A DNA stretch of 64,000 nt from Mycolicibacterium sp. CR10 (GTDB lineage: Bacteria; Actinomycetota; Actinomycetes; Mycobacteriales; Mycobacteriaceae): assembly GCF_005222675.1 (NCBI RefSeq), contig NZ_STGE01000068.1, forward strand, positions 414,880 to 478,879, read 5' to 3'. Under the pieces are notes generated by a model, which did not search any database, was not told where the DNA came from, and worked only from the letters and a program-made list of their open reading frames with translations. A program made the translations under genes and the position numbers. This document shows positions 44,725-54,005 of this stretch, one piece after another. Position 1 is the stretch's first letter; each line of letters starts with the position of its first letter.

Positions 44725-44793
44725 CTCTTTCTCTTGCCGGTTCTTCGGCACGCCTGCCGCCCGAACGCGGCGATCGACACCACAATTGCTCGG

Positions 44794-46098
44794 ATGGACA
44801 GCACGACAGCGCCGTCACCAGCGCGCGAGATCGCGCTGGATCTGTACCGGTCCGCGGCGGTGATGATCGTCGTCATCGGGCACTGGCTGCTCTCGGTGAT
44901 GACTTTTCGCGATGGCGCATTCGGCCGGGACAACCCGCTGATCCTGATGCCCTGGACCCAGTGGCTCACCTGGTTCTTCCAGGTTGTCCCGGTGTTCTTC
45001 GCGGTAGCCGGATATGCCAGCGCCGTCTCGTGGTCGCGGCTGCCCGTCGACGGGAGCACGTCGAGGCAGGAGTGGATCCGTCGGCGTGTCGCCCGCACGA
45101 TCGGGCCTGCTGCTGTGTACGCGGTGTTCGTGCTCGCCGTGATGGCGGTGTTGATGGTCGCGGGGATCGACGGGTCGGTGCTGGAACTGGGCGGCTGGGC
45201 CATTGCCATGCACCTGTGGTTCCTCGCGGTCTACCTGATGGTGGTGGCGCTGACGCCCATCGCGGTGGCCGCCCACCGGCGTTGGGGGCTCGCCGTCCCG
45301 GCCGTCCTGGGTTCTTGGGTGGTGGTGGTCGACGTCGTCGGGATCAGCACCGGGCATCCGGAAATCAGGATGGTCAACTACTTTTTCTGCTGGGCGGCGA
45401 TCTATCAGCTCGGAATCGCTTGGCACGGTGGACTTCTGCGCAGACGGGTGCTGCTCGCGATGGCTGCCGCCGGGGCGGTCGCACTGCCGCTGCTGGTGAC
45501 GTGGGGGCCGTATCCGGTCGCGATGATCGGGGTTCCGGGCGACCGCGTCGAGAACTCCGCTCCCCCGTCGGTGGCGCTGTTGGCACTGGCCCTCGTCGAG
45601 ATCGGCGTGCTGTTCGCCGCCGTACCGCTGATGAACAGGGCCCTCGCACGCGGCGTGTGGCCGAAGGTGATCGGCATCGCGAACAACAACGTGATGGCGC
45701 TGTACCTGTGGCACATGTTGCCGGTCATCGTCGTCACACTCGTCGGCTATCCGACCGGGCTGCTTCCTCAGCCGCCGCTGGGCTCGGGCACGTGGTGGCT
45801 GGCCCGACTCGAATGGGAGGTGGTCCTCGCGGTGGTCACCGCCGCCCTGCTGGTTCTGCTGTCGTGGCAGCGCCGGTTGTTCGCCGCGCCGATGCCGACA
45901 TTCGGTGTGCCGGTGCCCGGAGCCGTGGCGGAGGCAATGCTGTACGCGGGTACCGCGGCATGCGCGCTCGCGCTTGCGCTGCTGTCCTCCACCGGTTTCG
46001 CGCCGCAGGGACGATTTCCCGTCACCGCGGTGGTGTTGTTCACCGCGGGGGCGCTGCTGGTGGCCGTCCGTCCGCGTGTCGTCTCGGCCGTCAGATAG
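44794..46098 (+). CDS. Acyltransferase-3 family integral membrane protein
   Basis: A protein of 434 aa with about ten to eleven membrane helices. The N-terminal pattern EIALDLYRSAAVMIVVIGHWLL with its Arg and His fits the acyltransferase-3 (OafA/WecH) family, which transfers acyl groups from the cytoplasm to extracytoplasmic glycans or lipids; further family traits are FFQVVPVFFAVAGYASAVSW and MALYLWHMLPVIV (His in a late helix). The acceptor is unknown. The gene lies 69 nt after tRNA-Leu, which may have served as an insertion point. Its stop overlaps the convergent small secreted gene by 8 nt. Confidence 0.82.
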   Translation: MDSTTAPSPAREIALDLYRSAAVMIVVIGHWLLSVMTFRDGAFGRDNPLILMPWTQWLTWFFQVVPVFFAVAGYASAVSWSRLPVDGSTSRQEWIRRRVARTIGPAAVYAVFVLAVMAVLMVAGIDGSVLELGGWAIAMHLWFLAVYLMVVALTPIAVAAHRRWGLAVPAVLGSWVVVVDVVGISTGHPEIRMVNYFFCWAAIYQLGIAWHGGLLRRRVLLAMAAAGAVALPLLVTWGPYPVAMIGVPGDRVENSAPPSVALLALALVEIGVLFAAVPLMNRALARGVWPKVIGIANNNVMALYLWHMLPVIVVTLVGYPTGLLPQPPLGSGTWWLARLEWEVVLAVVTAALLVLLSWQRRLFAAPMPTFGVPVPGAVAEAMLYAGTAACALALALLSSTGFAPQGRFPVTAVVLFTAGALLVAVRPRVVSAVR

Positions 46099-46390
46099 CG
46101 GAGACCACCAACTCGCCGTCACTGGACACGCACGTCAGCACGATCGGCTTCTGGTCGACGGTGCTGCTGTAACAGGTGAAGTTCATGATCTGTTGGTACT
46201 TGTCGCCCTCTTCGAAGTTGTAGGCGTCGAAAAGCCACGAATCCGAGCACAGCATTCCCATGACTTCGATCTGGTAGCCGGGTGGCGACGGACACGGCTG
46301 GTATCCGGGTATCCCGGCGGCAGTGGGGGCGGCAACCATCCCCGTGGCGCCCAGCCCGGCGGCCAGAAGAATCACGCGGAGTGTCTGCAT
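46091..46390 (-). CDS. Small secreted cysteine-rich protein
   Basis: A protein of 99 aa. Residues 1-26 form a signal peptide (MQTLRVILLAAGLG..., cleavage near AAPTAAG). The mature part of about 70 residues has four Cys (QPCPSPP, MLCSDS, FTCYSS, LTCVSS), enough for two disulfides. No family was recognised. The ATG is the one that gives a proper signal peptide; longer in-frame starts are unlikely. It lies 50 nt after the sigma factor gene on the same strand and could be its last co-transcribed gene or a target. Confidence 0.7.
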   Translation of the reverse strand: MQTLRVILLAAGLGATGMVAAPTAAGIPGYQPCPSPPGYQIEVMGMLCSDSWLFDAYNFEEGDKYQQIMNFTCYSSTVDQKPIVLTCVSSDGELVVSAI

Positions 46391-46440
46391 CAGCAAATGC
46401 TGACATCTGCGGTGCCCTCGAGCAGGCAGAACAGGCGAAA

Positions 46441-47865
46441 TCAGCTGAACACCGGCGGCCCGTCCTGGCACGGGTTCAACGGTGTGCACGGGTTGATCGG
46501 CGCCACCTCGCCCGGTGACGGACGCTCGATCGTCGGCACCGACGGCTTGTCGGGTGGCGTCGACGGCACCGTCGGAACGTTCGGCTCCCCCGCGTCGTCG
46601 TCGGGCTCGTCGGGTTGCTGTTCGGGCGGCTGACGGTCCGGTTGGGGAACCGAGGTCTGGGTCGTCGGCTGGGTCCGGCTGACGCTGGGAGGCGCTGTCG
46701 TGGTCGGCGCCGCGGGTTCGGGGTCGTCCGTCGTGGTCACGATCGGTGCGGGGGCCACGAAAGTCGTGGTCGTCGGCGGCGCTCCCGAGCGTGGCAGCGC
46801 ACTCGGCGTCGTCGTGGTCGGCGGCGCTGTCGTGGTCGGTGGCGGCGGGGCGGTGGTCGATGGGCTGGTGGTCGTGGTCTGGGTCATCTCGACCGTGGCG
46901 TCGACGGGGACGACGCTCACCGTCTGCGGCCGCGCGAGGAGCACCGCTGCGCCGACACCGAGCGCGACCAGCCCCACAGCAGCGGCACCGCGCACCACCC
47001 GGCGTGACGTCGCCGGCTGGAGGTCCGCGGTGTCGAAGTCCGCTTCAGGCCACCAGCTTTCGCCGGTATCGGCGGCCGGAGGCCAGTCGATGTCGTCGAG
47101 CGTCTGCTCGCGCAGCCACGCCGGGGCGGGGATGATCACCGGCGCGGAGCCCAGCAGTGCCGCCGGGGTGACCAAGCGCCCACGTTCCTCGCCGCAGACA
47201 GGGCAACCGTCGATGTGGCGGGCGGCGCGCTTGCGCTGCAGCACCGTCATGATGCCGTCCCAATCGCCGAGGAGTTCCGCGAGTTCGCTGCACCGCGCCG
47301 GGTCTGCCTTGACCCCGCGGCACACCAGGAGCGCACCGAGGGATCGCTCGATAGTGTCGCGCATCCGCTCGACGAGAGTGTTGGCGTTGCGGGCGGTCAC
47401 GCCGAGCGCGTCAGCGAGATCGGGTCCGTCCAGGCCTTGCCGATAGGCCAGTTCCAGCACGGCCCGGTCGCGGTCCGCGAGACCACCGCAGGCCGCTGCT
47501 ATCAGTTCCGCGAGTTCGGTGCGGCCGGCAAGTGTCGCCAGATCGGCGTCGTCACTGGGCATTTCGGGCAGGTCCTCGCTGAGATGTTCGCGTTTCCGGG
47601 AACGAAGCCGAGCCAGACACTCGCTGCGCGCGATGGCGTAGAGCCAGGACCGCAGCCGGTCGGGCTCCCGCAACTGCGCGAGTTTGGTTGCCGCGGTGAC
47701 GAAGGTGTCCTGGACGCAGTCGGCCGCCGAGTCGCGATCCCGCAGCATCCCGACGCAGAAATCGTGCAGCCGGTCGGAATAGCGGTCGTAGATCGCCGCG
47801 AACGCCTGCCGATCCCCGCCCACTGCGGCGCGGACGAGAGAGGCATCCTCTGGTGCTGTGGTCAT
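46441..47865 (-). CDS. ECF sigma factor fused to zinc-finger-like motif, membrane anchor and external tail
   Basis: A protein of 474 aa. Region 2 of an ECF sigma-70 factor (residues 8-90: AFAAIYDRYSDRLHDFCVGMLRD, DTFVTAA, LRSWLYAIARSECLARLR) is followed by region 4 (about 115-180: AVLELAYRQGLDGPDLADALGVTARNANTLVERMR). A ZAS-like motif HIDGCPVCGEE (about 216) resembles the H-x3-C-x2-C of zinc anti-sigma domains. A single membrane helix (about 288-310) then leads to a 160-residue tail of Pro, Thr, Ser and acidic residues with a final Cys pair (NPCTPLNPC). The sigma factor therefore appears to carry its own anti-sigma-like anchor. Release would need proteolysis or a conformational change (inference). 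It follows a small secreted gene and a terminator. Confidence 0.85.
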   Translation of the reverse strand: MTTAPEDASLVRAAVGGDRQAFAAIYDRYSDRLHDFCVGMLRDRDSAADCVQDTFVTAATKLAQLREPDRLRSWLYAIARSECLARLRSRKREHLSEDLPEMPSDDADLATLAGRTELAELIAAACGGLADRDRAVLELAYRQGLDGPDLADALGVTARNANTLVERMRDTIERSLGALLVCRGVKADPARCSELAELLGDWDGIMTVLQRKRAARHIDGCPVCGEERGRLVTPAALLGSAPVIIPAPAWLREQTLDDIDWPPAADTGESWWPEADFDTADLQPATSRRVVRGAAAVGLVALGVGAAVLLARPQTVSVVPVDATVEMTQTTTTSPSTTAPPPPTTTAPPTTTTPSALPRSGAPPTTTTFVAPAPIVTTTDDPEPAAPTTTAPPSVSRTQPTTQTSVPQPDRQPPEQQPDEPDDDAGEPNVPTVPSTPPDKPSVPTIERPSPGEVAPINPCTPLNPCQDGPPVFS

Positions 47866-47902
47866 CGGTCACCCCCCTGGGCGTGGCGAAAACATTAATG
47901 CA

Positions 47903-47935
47903 ATCGGCTGGTGCGCGGAATGCGCACCAGCCGAT
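47903..47935 (-). terminator. Intrinsic-type terminator after the small secreted gene
   Basis: A perfect 14-bp stem (ATCGGCTGGTGCGC and its complement) with a 5-nt loop. On the minus strand it is followed by TGCATTAATGTTTT, a T-rich tail. It lies 9 nt after the stop of the upstream gene and just before the sigma gene start, so it should partly uncouple the two. Confidence 0.75.
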
Positions 47936-47943
47936 CGCCGACG

Positions 47944-48324
47944 TCACTTCTTGATCGACAGCGGCGGAGCGACCGTCGGCGTCGGCTGGGCCGGCGTCGA
48001 GGGCTGCTCGACGGACAACGGCGGCGGGGTGACCGGCACGGCCAGCTTGTAGTAGCCGTAGTTGGGCACGGTGAAGGTGCCTGCCAAGGCGTTGGCGGCG
48101 GTGTAGACCTTGCAGATCTCGTAGCGGTCGATGCCACGCTTCTCGGTGGTGTAGACGCCGCGCACCGCACCGGAGCCGTAGGAGGCGGGGTCGTTGACGC
48201 AGGTCTCCTGGAATGTCGCGGCGCCGGCGATCGGGGCCGTCACAGCGGCGGCCCCGAAGGCGACGGCGGCCGATCCGAGGGCGATGGTGGCGGCGGCGGC
48301 GATGCGGTTGGTGATGGTGGTCAT
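47944..48324 (-). CDS. Small secreted protein with Pro-rich C-terminus
   Basis: A protein of 126 aa. The N-terminal 35 residues are a signal peptide (MTTITNRIAAAATIALGS..., cleavage after AGAA). The mature part has one Cys pair (ETCVND and YEICKVY), Tyr-rich beta segments (NYGYYKLAVPV) and a Pro/Thr-rich tail ending LSIKK. AAGGAG lies before the ATG. It is not a family I recognise. The position upstream of the tethered sigma factor, whose outer tail is also Pro/Thr-rich, suggests a wall-associated partner (inference). Confidence 0.7.
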   Translation of the reverse strand: MTTITNRIAAAATIALGSAAVAFGAAAVTAPIAGAATFQETCVNDPASYGSGAVRGVYTTEKRGIDRYEICKVYTAANALAGTFTVPNYGYYKLAVPVTPPPLSVEQPSTPAQPTPTVAPPLSIKK

Positions 48325-48450
48325 GGCGTTCTCCTTGGTGTGGGTCGCGGCCGTTGTGCCGCGTTCACAGGTAAGAGAGCCGGGGGCGCAGAATCCCTCA
48401 CTTTTTTCCGAGATTCTTCGAAATACTTTTCCCGGGGGCGTTTGCGCAGC

Positions 48451-51400
48451 TCAGTACACGTCGCGGACGTAGCGCTTCTCGGCGACCAGCCCGCGCTTGT
48501 AGTCCCGGGCAGCGTCTGAACTCAGCCCGCCGTGGGCGCGGATGATCTCGGTCAGGGTGTCGTCGACGTCCTTGGCCATGCGGGTGGCGTCGCCGCAGAC
48601 ATACAAGTGCGCGCCGTCCTCGAGCCAGCGCCACACGTCGGCCCCGTAGTCGAGCATCTTGTGCTGCACGTAGACCCGCGTGGGCTGGTCGCGGGAGAAC
48701 GCGAGATCGAGACGGTTGAGGAAGCCGTCGTCGACCATGTCGGTCAGGTCGTCGCGGTAGTAGAAGTTCTGGTCGCGGTGCCGGTCGCCGAAGAACAACC
48801 AGTTGGGGCCGGTGTGCCCGAGCGCGCGACGCTCCTGAAGGAACCCGCGGAACGGGGCGATCCCGGTGCCGGGGCCCACCATGATCATCGGGGTCTGATT
48901 GTCCTGCGGTGGACGGAAGTGCGGCGAGCGCTGCAGGAAAATCGGCACCGCGGTGCCGTCGGCGAGATCGGCCAGATATGTCGAGGCCACACCCCCGCGC
49001 GGTCCCCCGCCGGCACTGTCATAACGCACCACCGAGACGGTCAGTTGAACCTCGTGCGGGCTGACCAACGGACTGGAGCAGATCGAGTATTGCCGTGGGG
49101 TCAGCCGCACCAGCACCTGCTGCCACAGTTCGGGGTCGGCCCTGACCACGAACTCGCGAACCAGGTCGAGCCCGTTTCTATTCACCAGCCACGTGTCGAG
49201 GGCTCCGCGGTCCGACCGCAACCGTTTGACGGCGCCGCGGTCGGCGCAGTGCTGGGCGACGAAACCGACGAGGTTGGACGTCACCTTGGCGACGTCGTAG
49301 TGCGACGTCAACGCGTGGCGCAGCGGAATTGCGCTGCCGTCGACGAAGACCGACTCGCTCCCACTGAATCCGGTTGCGGTGAGCCAACTCTGAACCACCG
49401 AATCGGAATTGCGGACGTACACCCCCAGCGAGTCGCCGGCGGCATATGCCGCGTCGTGTGCCGCGTCGTGTGCGCTGATGTCGAACCCGAAGTGCCGCAC
49501 CTCCTTGGCCGCCGAAGCCGGCGTCAACGCGGTGTTCCGGCACAGCGGCGCGCTGATCGGACGTGCCCGCGTGAACGGTTCAGGCGCAGCGGGCGCGGTT
49601 GACTCGGGTTCCTGGACGGAGAGGGCGCCCGCTGGCGCCGTCAGGCGCACCACCGAATCGGACCAGTGGCTCAACGGCTGATCGTCGTGGACCTCACAGT
49701 CGGCGCGGTCCAGGATCCGGGTGGCCCCGAGGTCGGCCAACCGGGTGTCGAGCGATTTGGCGTAGCCGCAGAAGTTGTCATAGGACCGGTCTCCGATTCC
49801 GAGCACCGCGAACCGGACACCGTTGAGCGACGGGGCATCCGGGGACGTCAGCCGCGCCCAGAAGTCGGTGCCGTTGTCCGGCGGTCCGCCGTCGCCGAAG
49901 GTGCTCGTGACGATGACGACGTGATCAGCGCCGGACAGATCGGCCAGGTCCACGTCGTCCATTGCGCGTAGCCGGGCATCGGTGAGCCGTCCGCCCAGCG
50001 TGCCCGCCAGTTCCTCGGCATTACCGGTCTGCGAGGCCCACAACACCAGCGGTCCCGTGTCCTCGGCCGGGTCGGTGACCGCTGACGCCTCGAGCCGGGA
50101 ATGCATTCCGGCCAGCAGTCCGTCGACCCACAGGCGGGCACGTCCGCCGACCGGCGCTGCGGCGGGCAGCACCGGCACTCCGGGTGGGCCCTGGTCGATA
50201 CCGGTGAAGAAGCCTGTCAGATAGAGCTTCTCGTCCTCGGTGAGATCGGGCGCCGCTGTGAGCACGGGCAGGGACGACGCGAACGGCACGGGGGTGAGGC
50301 GCACCGCGCATACCTTGAATTCCGGTTGCAGCGAGTCGGGGTCGACGGCGTCGTTGGTGACAGCGTTGACGGCGAACAACTCGCCCTGCTCGTCGTTCCA
50401 GTGAAATGGCACCCAGGTATTGCCCTGGAGCACCCGGTCGGTAACCACGGCCGGAAGCACGGCGCGACCGCGCCGGGAGACGATCTCGACCTCGCGGCCA
50501 TCGGAAATGCCCAGCGCGGCAGCGTCATCGGGATGGATCTCGATCGAAGGCGCACTGTTGAGCTTGTTGAGCTTGGCCACCTTGCCGGTCTTGGTCATGG
50601 TGTGCCACTGGTGCTGCAGCCGGCCGGTGTTCAGGATCATCGGGTAGTCGTCATCGGGAAGTTCGGCGGCGTCCATGTGCGGGCGCGGATGGAACACCGC
50701 GCGCCGCGACGGCGTGGCGAACGCCAGCCGGGGTCGGTGCCCGTGGTCGTCGGTAAACAGATCCTGGGATACCCCGTCGTTCAGGTAGCGGATCGGATTG
50801 CGATCAGCGGAACCCGCGGGACCGTTCTCCGGCGGGCAGGGCCACTGCACCGGGGTTTCCCGGAGCCGCTCGTAGCTGACGCCCCGCAGGTCGTATCCGG
50901 TTCGGGAGTTGTGGAACCGGCGGATCTCGTCGAAGATCTCCTCGCTCGACTTGAAGTCGAACTGGTCGCCGAACCCGAGGTGCCGGGCGACCCCGCAGAG
51001 GAGTTCCCAGTCCGGCCGGGAATCGCCTGCCGGTGGGATGGCCTGCTGCAGCAGCGTGAGAGTGCGGTCGGAGTTGACCATCACGGCGTCGGCTTCGGCC
51101 CACAGCGTGGCGGGCAGCATGATGTCGGCGTAACGGTTGGTGGCGGTGTCGGCGTAGGCATCTTGGGTGATGACCAGCTCCGCGGCTTTCAGTCCGGCGA
51201 TCACGGTGTCTCGATTCGGCACCGAGGCAACGGGATTGGTGCAGATGATCCATACGGCCTTGATCCGGCCGCTGCCCAGTTGCCGGAACATTTCGATGGT
51301 GCCGGGCCCGACGTCGGCACGGATGGCGCCCGGTTCCAGCTCCCACTGCTGCTCGACGAACGTCCGGTCGTGAGCGGACAGCACGGCCCGCTGACCGGGC

Positions 51401-52458
51401 AGACCCGGCCCCATGTAACCCATTTCGCGCCCGCCCATGGCGTTGGGCTGACCGGTCAGCGACATCGGCCCGCTTCCGGCGCGGCAGATCGCACCGGTGG
51501 CCAGGTGCAGGTTGCAGATCGCGTTGGTATTCCAGGTGCCGTGGGTGCTCTGGTTGAGACCCATCGTCCAGCAGGTCATCCAGTCCCCCGCCGCGGCGAT
51601 CATGGCCGCGGCGGTACGGATGTCGGCTTCGGCCAGTCCGGTGATCTCGGCGACCCGGTCCGGCGGGTAGTCGGTGAGGAACTCCGGCATCGCCTCCCAC
51701 CCCTGGGTGTGCTCGGCGATGAACTCCTTGTCGATGGCGCCGCCCTCGACCAGCAGGTGCAGGATCCCGTTCAGCAGGGCCAGATCTGTTCCCGGCCGGA
51801 TCGCCAGGTAGAGGTCGGCCTTCTCCGCGGTGGTGGTGCGGCGCGGGTCGACGACGATCAGCTTGGCACCCGCCTTGAGCCGGTCGGCCATCCGCAGGTA
51901 CAGGATGGGATGGCAATCGGCCATATTGGAGCCGATGACGAAGAACAGGTTGGTGCAGTCGAAGTCGGTGTAGGAACCCGGCGGTCCGTCGGAGCCCAGG
52001 GACTGTTTGTAGCCCGTTCCGGCACTGGCCATACAGAGCCGCGAGTTCGATTCGATGTGCACGGTCCGCAGAAAGCCCTTGGCCAGCTTGGTGGCCAGAT
52101 ACTGCGCCTCGATGGACATCTGGCCCGACACGTAGAACGCCACCGCGTCCGGGCCGTGTTCGTCGACGATCGCGCGCAGTCGTCGGCCCGCTTCGGCAAG
52201 TGCGTCGTCCACGTCGGCGGCCATCGGGTCGGCGTCGCGCGACGGCCGCAAGAACGCGGTCGTCATCCGGCCGTCGGTCGCGGCCATCATCTCCGCGTGC
52301 GTGGCACCCTTGGTGCACAGCCGCCCGACGTTGGTGGGGTGCAGCTTGTCCCCCGACACCTTCGCGATCACCGGCACACCCGTTGCGGGGTCGGTGCGGG
52401 TCTCCATGGAGATCCCGCACCCGACCCCGCAATAGGAGCATGCGGTGCGGGTGATCAC
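48451..52458 (-). CDS. nasN: Assimilatory nitrate reductase fused to diflavin reductase (NasN-type)
   Basis: A cytoplasmic enzyme of 1335 aa that reduces nitrate to nitrite with NAD(P)H in one chain. Cys7, Cys10, Cys14 and Cys48 (CSYCGVGC... GRLCTKG) bind a 4Fe-4S cluster; residues to about 720 form the molybdopterin-guanine-dinucleotide domains (NSDRTL, LNTGRLQHQWHTMTKTG). A flavodoxin domain follows (ASQTGNAEE, about 806, to GDRSYDNFCGYAK), then a CysJ-like FAD domain (RQYSICSSP) and an NADPH domain (GPGTGIAPFRGFLQER, about 1190, ending VAEKRYVRDVY). No Tat signal is present. M. smegmatis has a described enzyme of this layout. The GTG shares one base with the narK stop. Confidence 0.93.
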   Translation of the reverse strand: MITRTACSYCGVGCGISMETRTDPATGVPVIAKVSGDKLHPTNVGRLCTKGATHAEMMAATDGRMTTAFLRPSRDADPMAADVDDALAEAGRRLRAIVDEHGPDAVAFYVSGQMSIEAQYLATKLAKGFLRTVHIESNSRLCMASAGTGYKQSLGSDGPPGSYTDFDCTNLFFVIGSNMADCHPILYLRMADRLKAGAKLIVVDPRRTTTAEKADLYLAIRPGTDLALLNGILHLLVEGGAIDKEFIAEHTQGWEAMPEFLTDYPPDRVAEITGLAEADIRTAAAMIAAAGDWMTCWTMGLNQSTHGTWNTNAICNLHLATGAICRAGSGPMSLTGQPNAMGGREMGYMGPGLPGQRAVLSAHDRTFVEQQWELEPGAIRADVGPGTIEMFRQLGSGRIKAVWIICTNPVASVPNRDTVIAGLKAAELVITQDAYADTATNRYADIMLPATLWAEADAVMVNSDRTLTLLQQAIPPAGDSRPDWELLCGVARHLGFGDQFDFKSSEEIFDEIRRFHNSRTGYDLRGVSYERLRETPVQWPCPPENGPAGSADRNPIRYLNDGVSQDLFTDDHGHRPRLAFATPSRRAVFHPRPHMDAAELPDDDYPMILNTGRLQHQWHTMTKTGKVAKLNKLNSAPSIEIHPDDAAALGISDGREVEIVSRRGRAVLPAVVTDRVLQGNTWVPFHWNDEQGELFAVNAVTNDAVDPDSLQPEFKVCAVRLTPVPFASSLPVLTAAPDLTEDEKLYLTGFFTGIDQGPPGVPVLPAAAPVGGRARLWVDGLLAGMHSRLEASAVTDPAEDTGPLVLWASQTGNAEELAGTLGGRLTDARLRAMDDVDLADLSGADHVVIVTSTFGDGGPPDNGTDFWARLTSPDAPSLNGVRFAVLGIGDRSYDNFCGYAKSLDTRLADLGATRILDRADCEVHDDQPLSHWSDSVVRLTAPAGALSVQEPESTAPAAPEPFTRARPISAPLCRNTALTPASAAKEVRHFGFDISAHDAAHDAAYAAGDSLGVYVRNSDSVVQSWLTATGFSGSESVFVDGSAIPLRHALTSHYDVAKVTSNLVGFVAQHCADRGAVKRLRSDRGALDTWLVNRNGLDLVREFVVRADPELWQQVLVRLTPRQYSICSSPLVSPHEVQLTVSVVRYDSAGGGPRGGVASTYLADLADGTAVPIFLQRSPHFRPPQDNQTPMIMVGPGTGIAPFRGFLQERRALGHTGPNWLFFGDRHRDQNFYYRDDLTDMVDDGFLNRLDLAFSRDQPTRVYVQHKMLDYGADVWRWLEDGAHLYVCGDATRMAKDVDDTLTEIIRAHGGLSSDAARDYKRGLVAEKRYVRDVY

Positions 52459-53921
52459 TAGCCGGCGGGCACCGGGGTGGGCAGCCGGCCGATATGTTCC
52501 CCACTGTGCGCCCGGTGCTCCTGCAGTCGCAGGAACACGAACCAGGTGACGAATGCGCAGGCCAAGTAGAAGGCGAGGAACACCCAGAATGCATTGGTCG
52601 CCGATTTGGCGTCACTGACGTAGGACGCGCGCAGCACGACGTTGATGAACACGCCGCCGAGCGCGCCGACCGCGCCGGCGAAGCCGATCAACGCACCCGA
52701 CATCGCACGGGACCAGGCGGCCTTCTCGTCGCGACTCAGGTCGTCGCGACCCTGCGCCTTGGCCTCGAAGATCGACGGGATCATCTTGTAGGTGGATCCG
52801 TTCCCGAGCCCGGACAGGATGAACAGCAGGATGAATCCCGCGACGTAGCCGAACATCTGGCCACCCGACGGCGCTCCGGCCTGGGCGTCGTCGAGCACGC
52901 CGCTGACCACGAGGATGCCCGCGGCGAACATCATCGCGACGAACACGTACAGGGTGATTCTTCCGCCGCCGACACGGTCGGCGAGCTTGCCGCCGAACGG
53001 CCGGGAGATCGAGCCGAGCAGCGGGCCGAGGAACGCGATCTGCGCGGCGTGCAGCGATGCCTGCGCCGCAGTGTCACCCGATGCCAGGTAATTGATCTGC
53101 AGCACCTGACCGAACGCGAACGAGAAGCCGATGAAGGACCCGAAGGTTCCGATGTAGAGGAAGCTCATCACCCAGGAGTGCTTGAACCGCATCGCCTCGA
53201 CCAGTGCGCCGAAGTTCGACTTCTGGTTGCGCAGGTTGTCCATGTAGACCGCGGCGCCGACCGCGGCCACGCTGATCGCGACAAGATATACGGCGCAGAC
53301 GATTTCGGGCCGGGTATTGCCGATGGTGGCGATCACCAACAGGCCGATCAGCTGGATGACGGGCACCCCGATGTTGCCGCCGCCGGCGTTCAGACCGAGC
53401 GCCCACCCCTTGAGCCGCTGCGGGTAGAAGGCGTTGATGTTCGTCATCGACGACGCGAAGTTGCCGCCGCCGAGACCGGCGAACGCCGCGACCACCATGT
53501 ACGTGGTGTAGGACGCCGGGTTCTTCATGAAGTAGAGCGTGAGCACCGTCGGGATGAGCAGCAGCAGCGCGCTGACGATGGTCCAGTTGCGGCCGCCGAA
53601 CTTGGCGGGCGCGATGGTGTACGGGATCCGCATGAAAGCGCCGACCAGGGTCGGAACCGCCACCAGGTAGAACTTGCCCGCTGCGTCGATGCCGTAGACG
53701 TTCTGCGGCATGAACAGCACCATCACCGACCAGATCGACCAGACCGAGAAGCCCACGTGCTCAGCGACGATCGACCAGACCAGGTTGCGCTTCGCGATGT
53801 TCTTTCCCGGCGGCTTGCCCCCGGTGCCCTCCCACGCCTCGACGTCCTCGGGGTCCCAGTGTTCGATGTCCCGGTTACGGGTGGCGGGCGAAACGGGCGT
53901 CGGTGCAGACGTGCTGGTCAC
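52458..53921 (-). CDS. narK: Nitrate/nitrite transporter (NarK/NasA, MFS)
   Basis: A 12-helix transporter of 487 aa of the nitrate-nitrite porter family. It has the two family motifs: GLGGGNFASSMTNINAFYPQRLKGWALGLNAGGGNIG in helix 5 region (landmarks GGGNFASS and NAGGGNIG) and GLGNGSTYKMIP in helix 11. The N-terminal 40 residues contain the acidic DIEHWDPEDVEAWEG stretch often seen in actinobacterial NarK. The GTG follows GGAGG by 9-10 nt; longer in-frame starts run into the regulatory region. The gene is followed directly by nasN, so uptake and reduction are co-expressed. It is divergent from the nir operon. Confidence 0.93.
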   Translation of the reverse strand: MTSTSAPTPVSPATRNRDIEHWDPEDVEAWEGTGGKPPGKNIAKRNLVWSIVAEHVGFSVWSIWSVMVLFMPQNVYGIDAAGKFYLVAVPTLVGAFMRIPYTIAPAKFGGRNWTIVSALLLLIPTVLTLYFMKNPASYTTYMVVAAFAGLGGGNFASSMTNINAFYPQRLKGWALGLNAGGGNIGVPVIQLIGLLVIATIGNTRPEIVCAVYLVAISVAAVGAAVYMDNLRNQKSNFGALVEAMRFKHSWVMSFLYIGTFGSFIGFSFAFGQVLQINYLASGDTAAQASLHAAQIAFLGPLLGSISRPFGGKLADRVGGGRITLYVFVAMMFAAGILVVSGVLDDAQAGAPSGGQMFGYVAGFILLFILSGLGNGSTYKMIPSIFEAKAQGRDDLSRDEKAAWSRAMSGALIGFAGAVGALGGVFINVVLRASYVSDAKSATNAFWVFLAFYLACAFVTWFVFLRLQEHRAHSGEHIGRLPTPVPAG

Positions 53922-54005
53922 AGGCTCTTGCCTCCGGGTCGGATCTAGGGCGTTCGGGCTTGTCTCAGGTCTACTGCCTGGGCATTCCGCACCCGTTGCA
54001 CGTTG

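Noticed and set aside
46700..47446. A plus-strand Val/Gly-rich open frame opposite the sigma factor tail
   Set aside because: It is the complement of the Pro/Thr-rich repeats; low-complexity antisense frames of this kind are expected there.
50101..52461. A 786-codon plus-strand open frame inside nasN
   Set aside because: Antisense shadow of the nitrate reductase, with the same composition signs and no motif.
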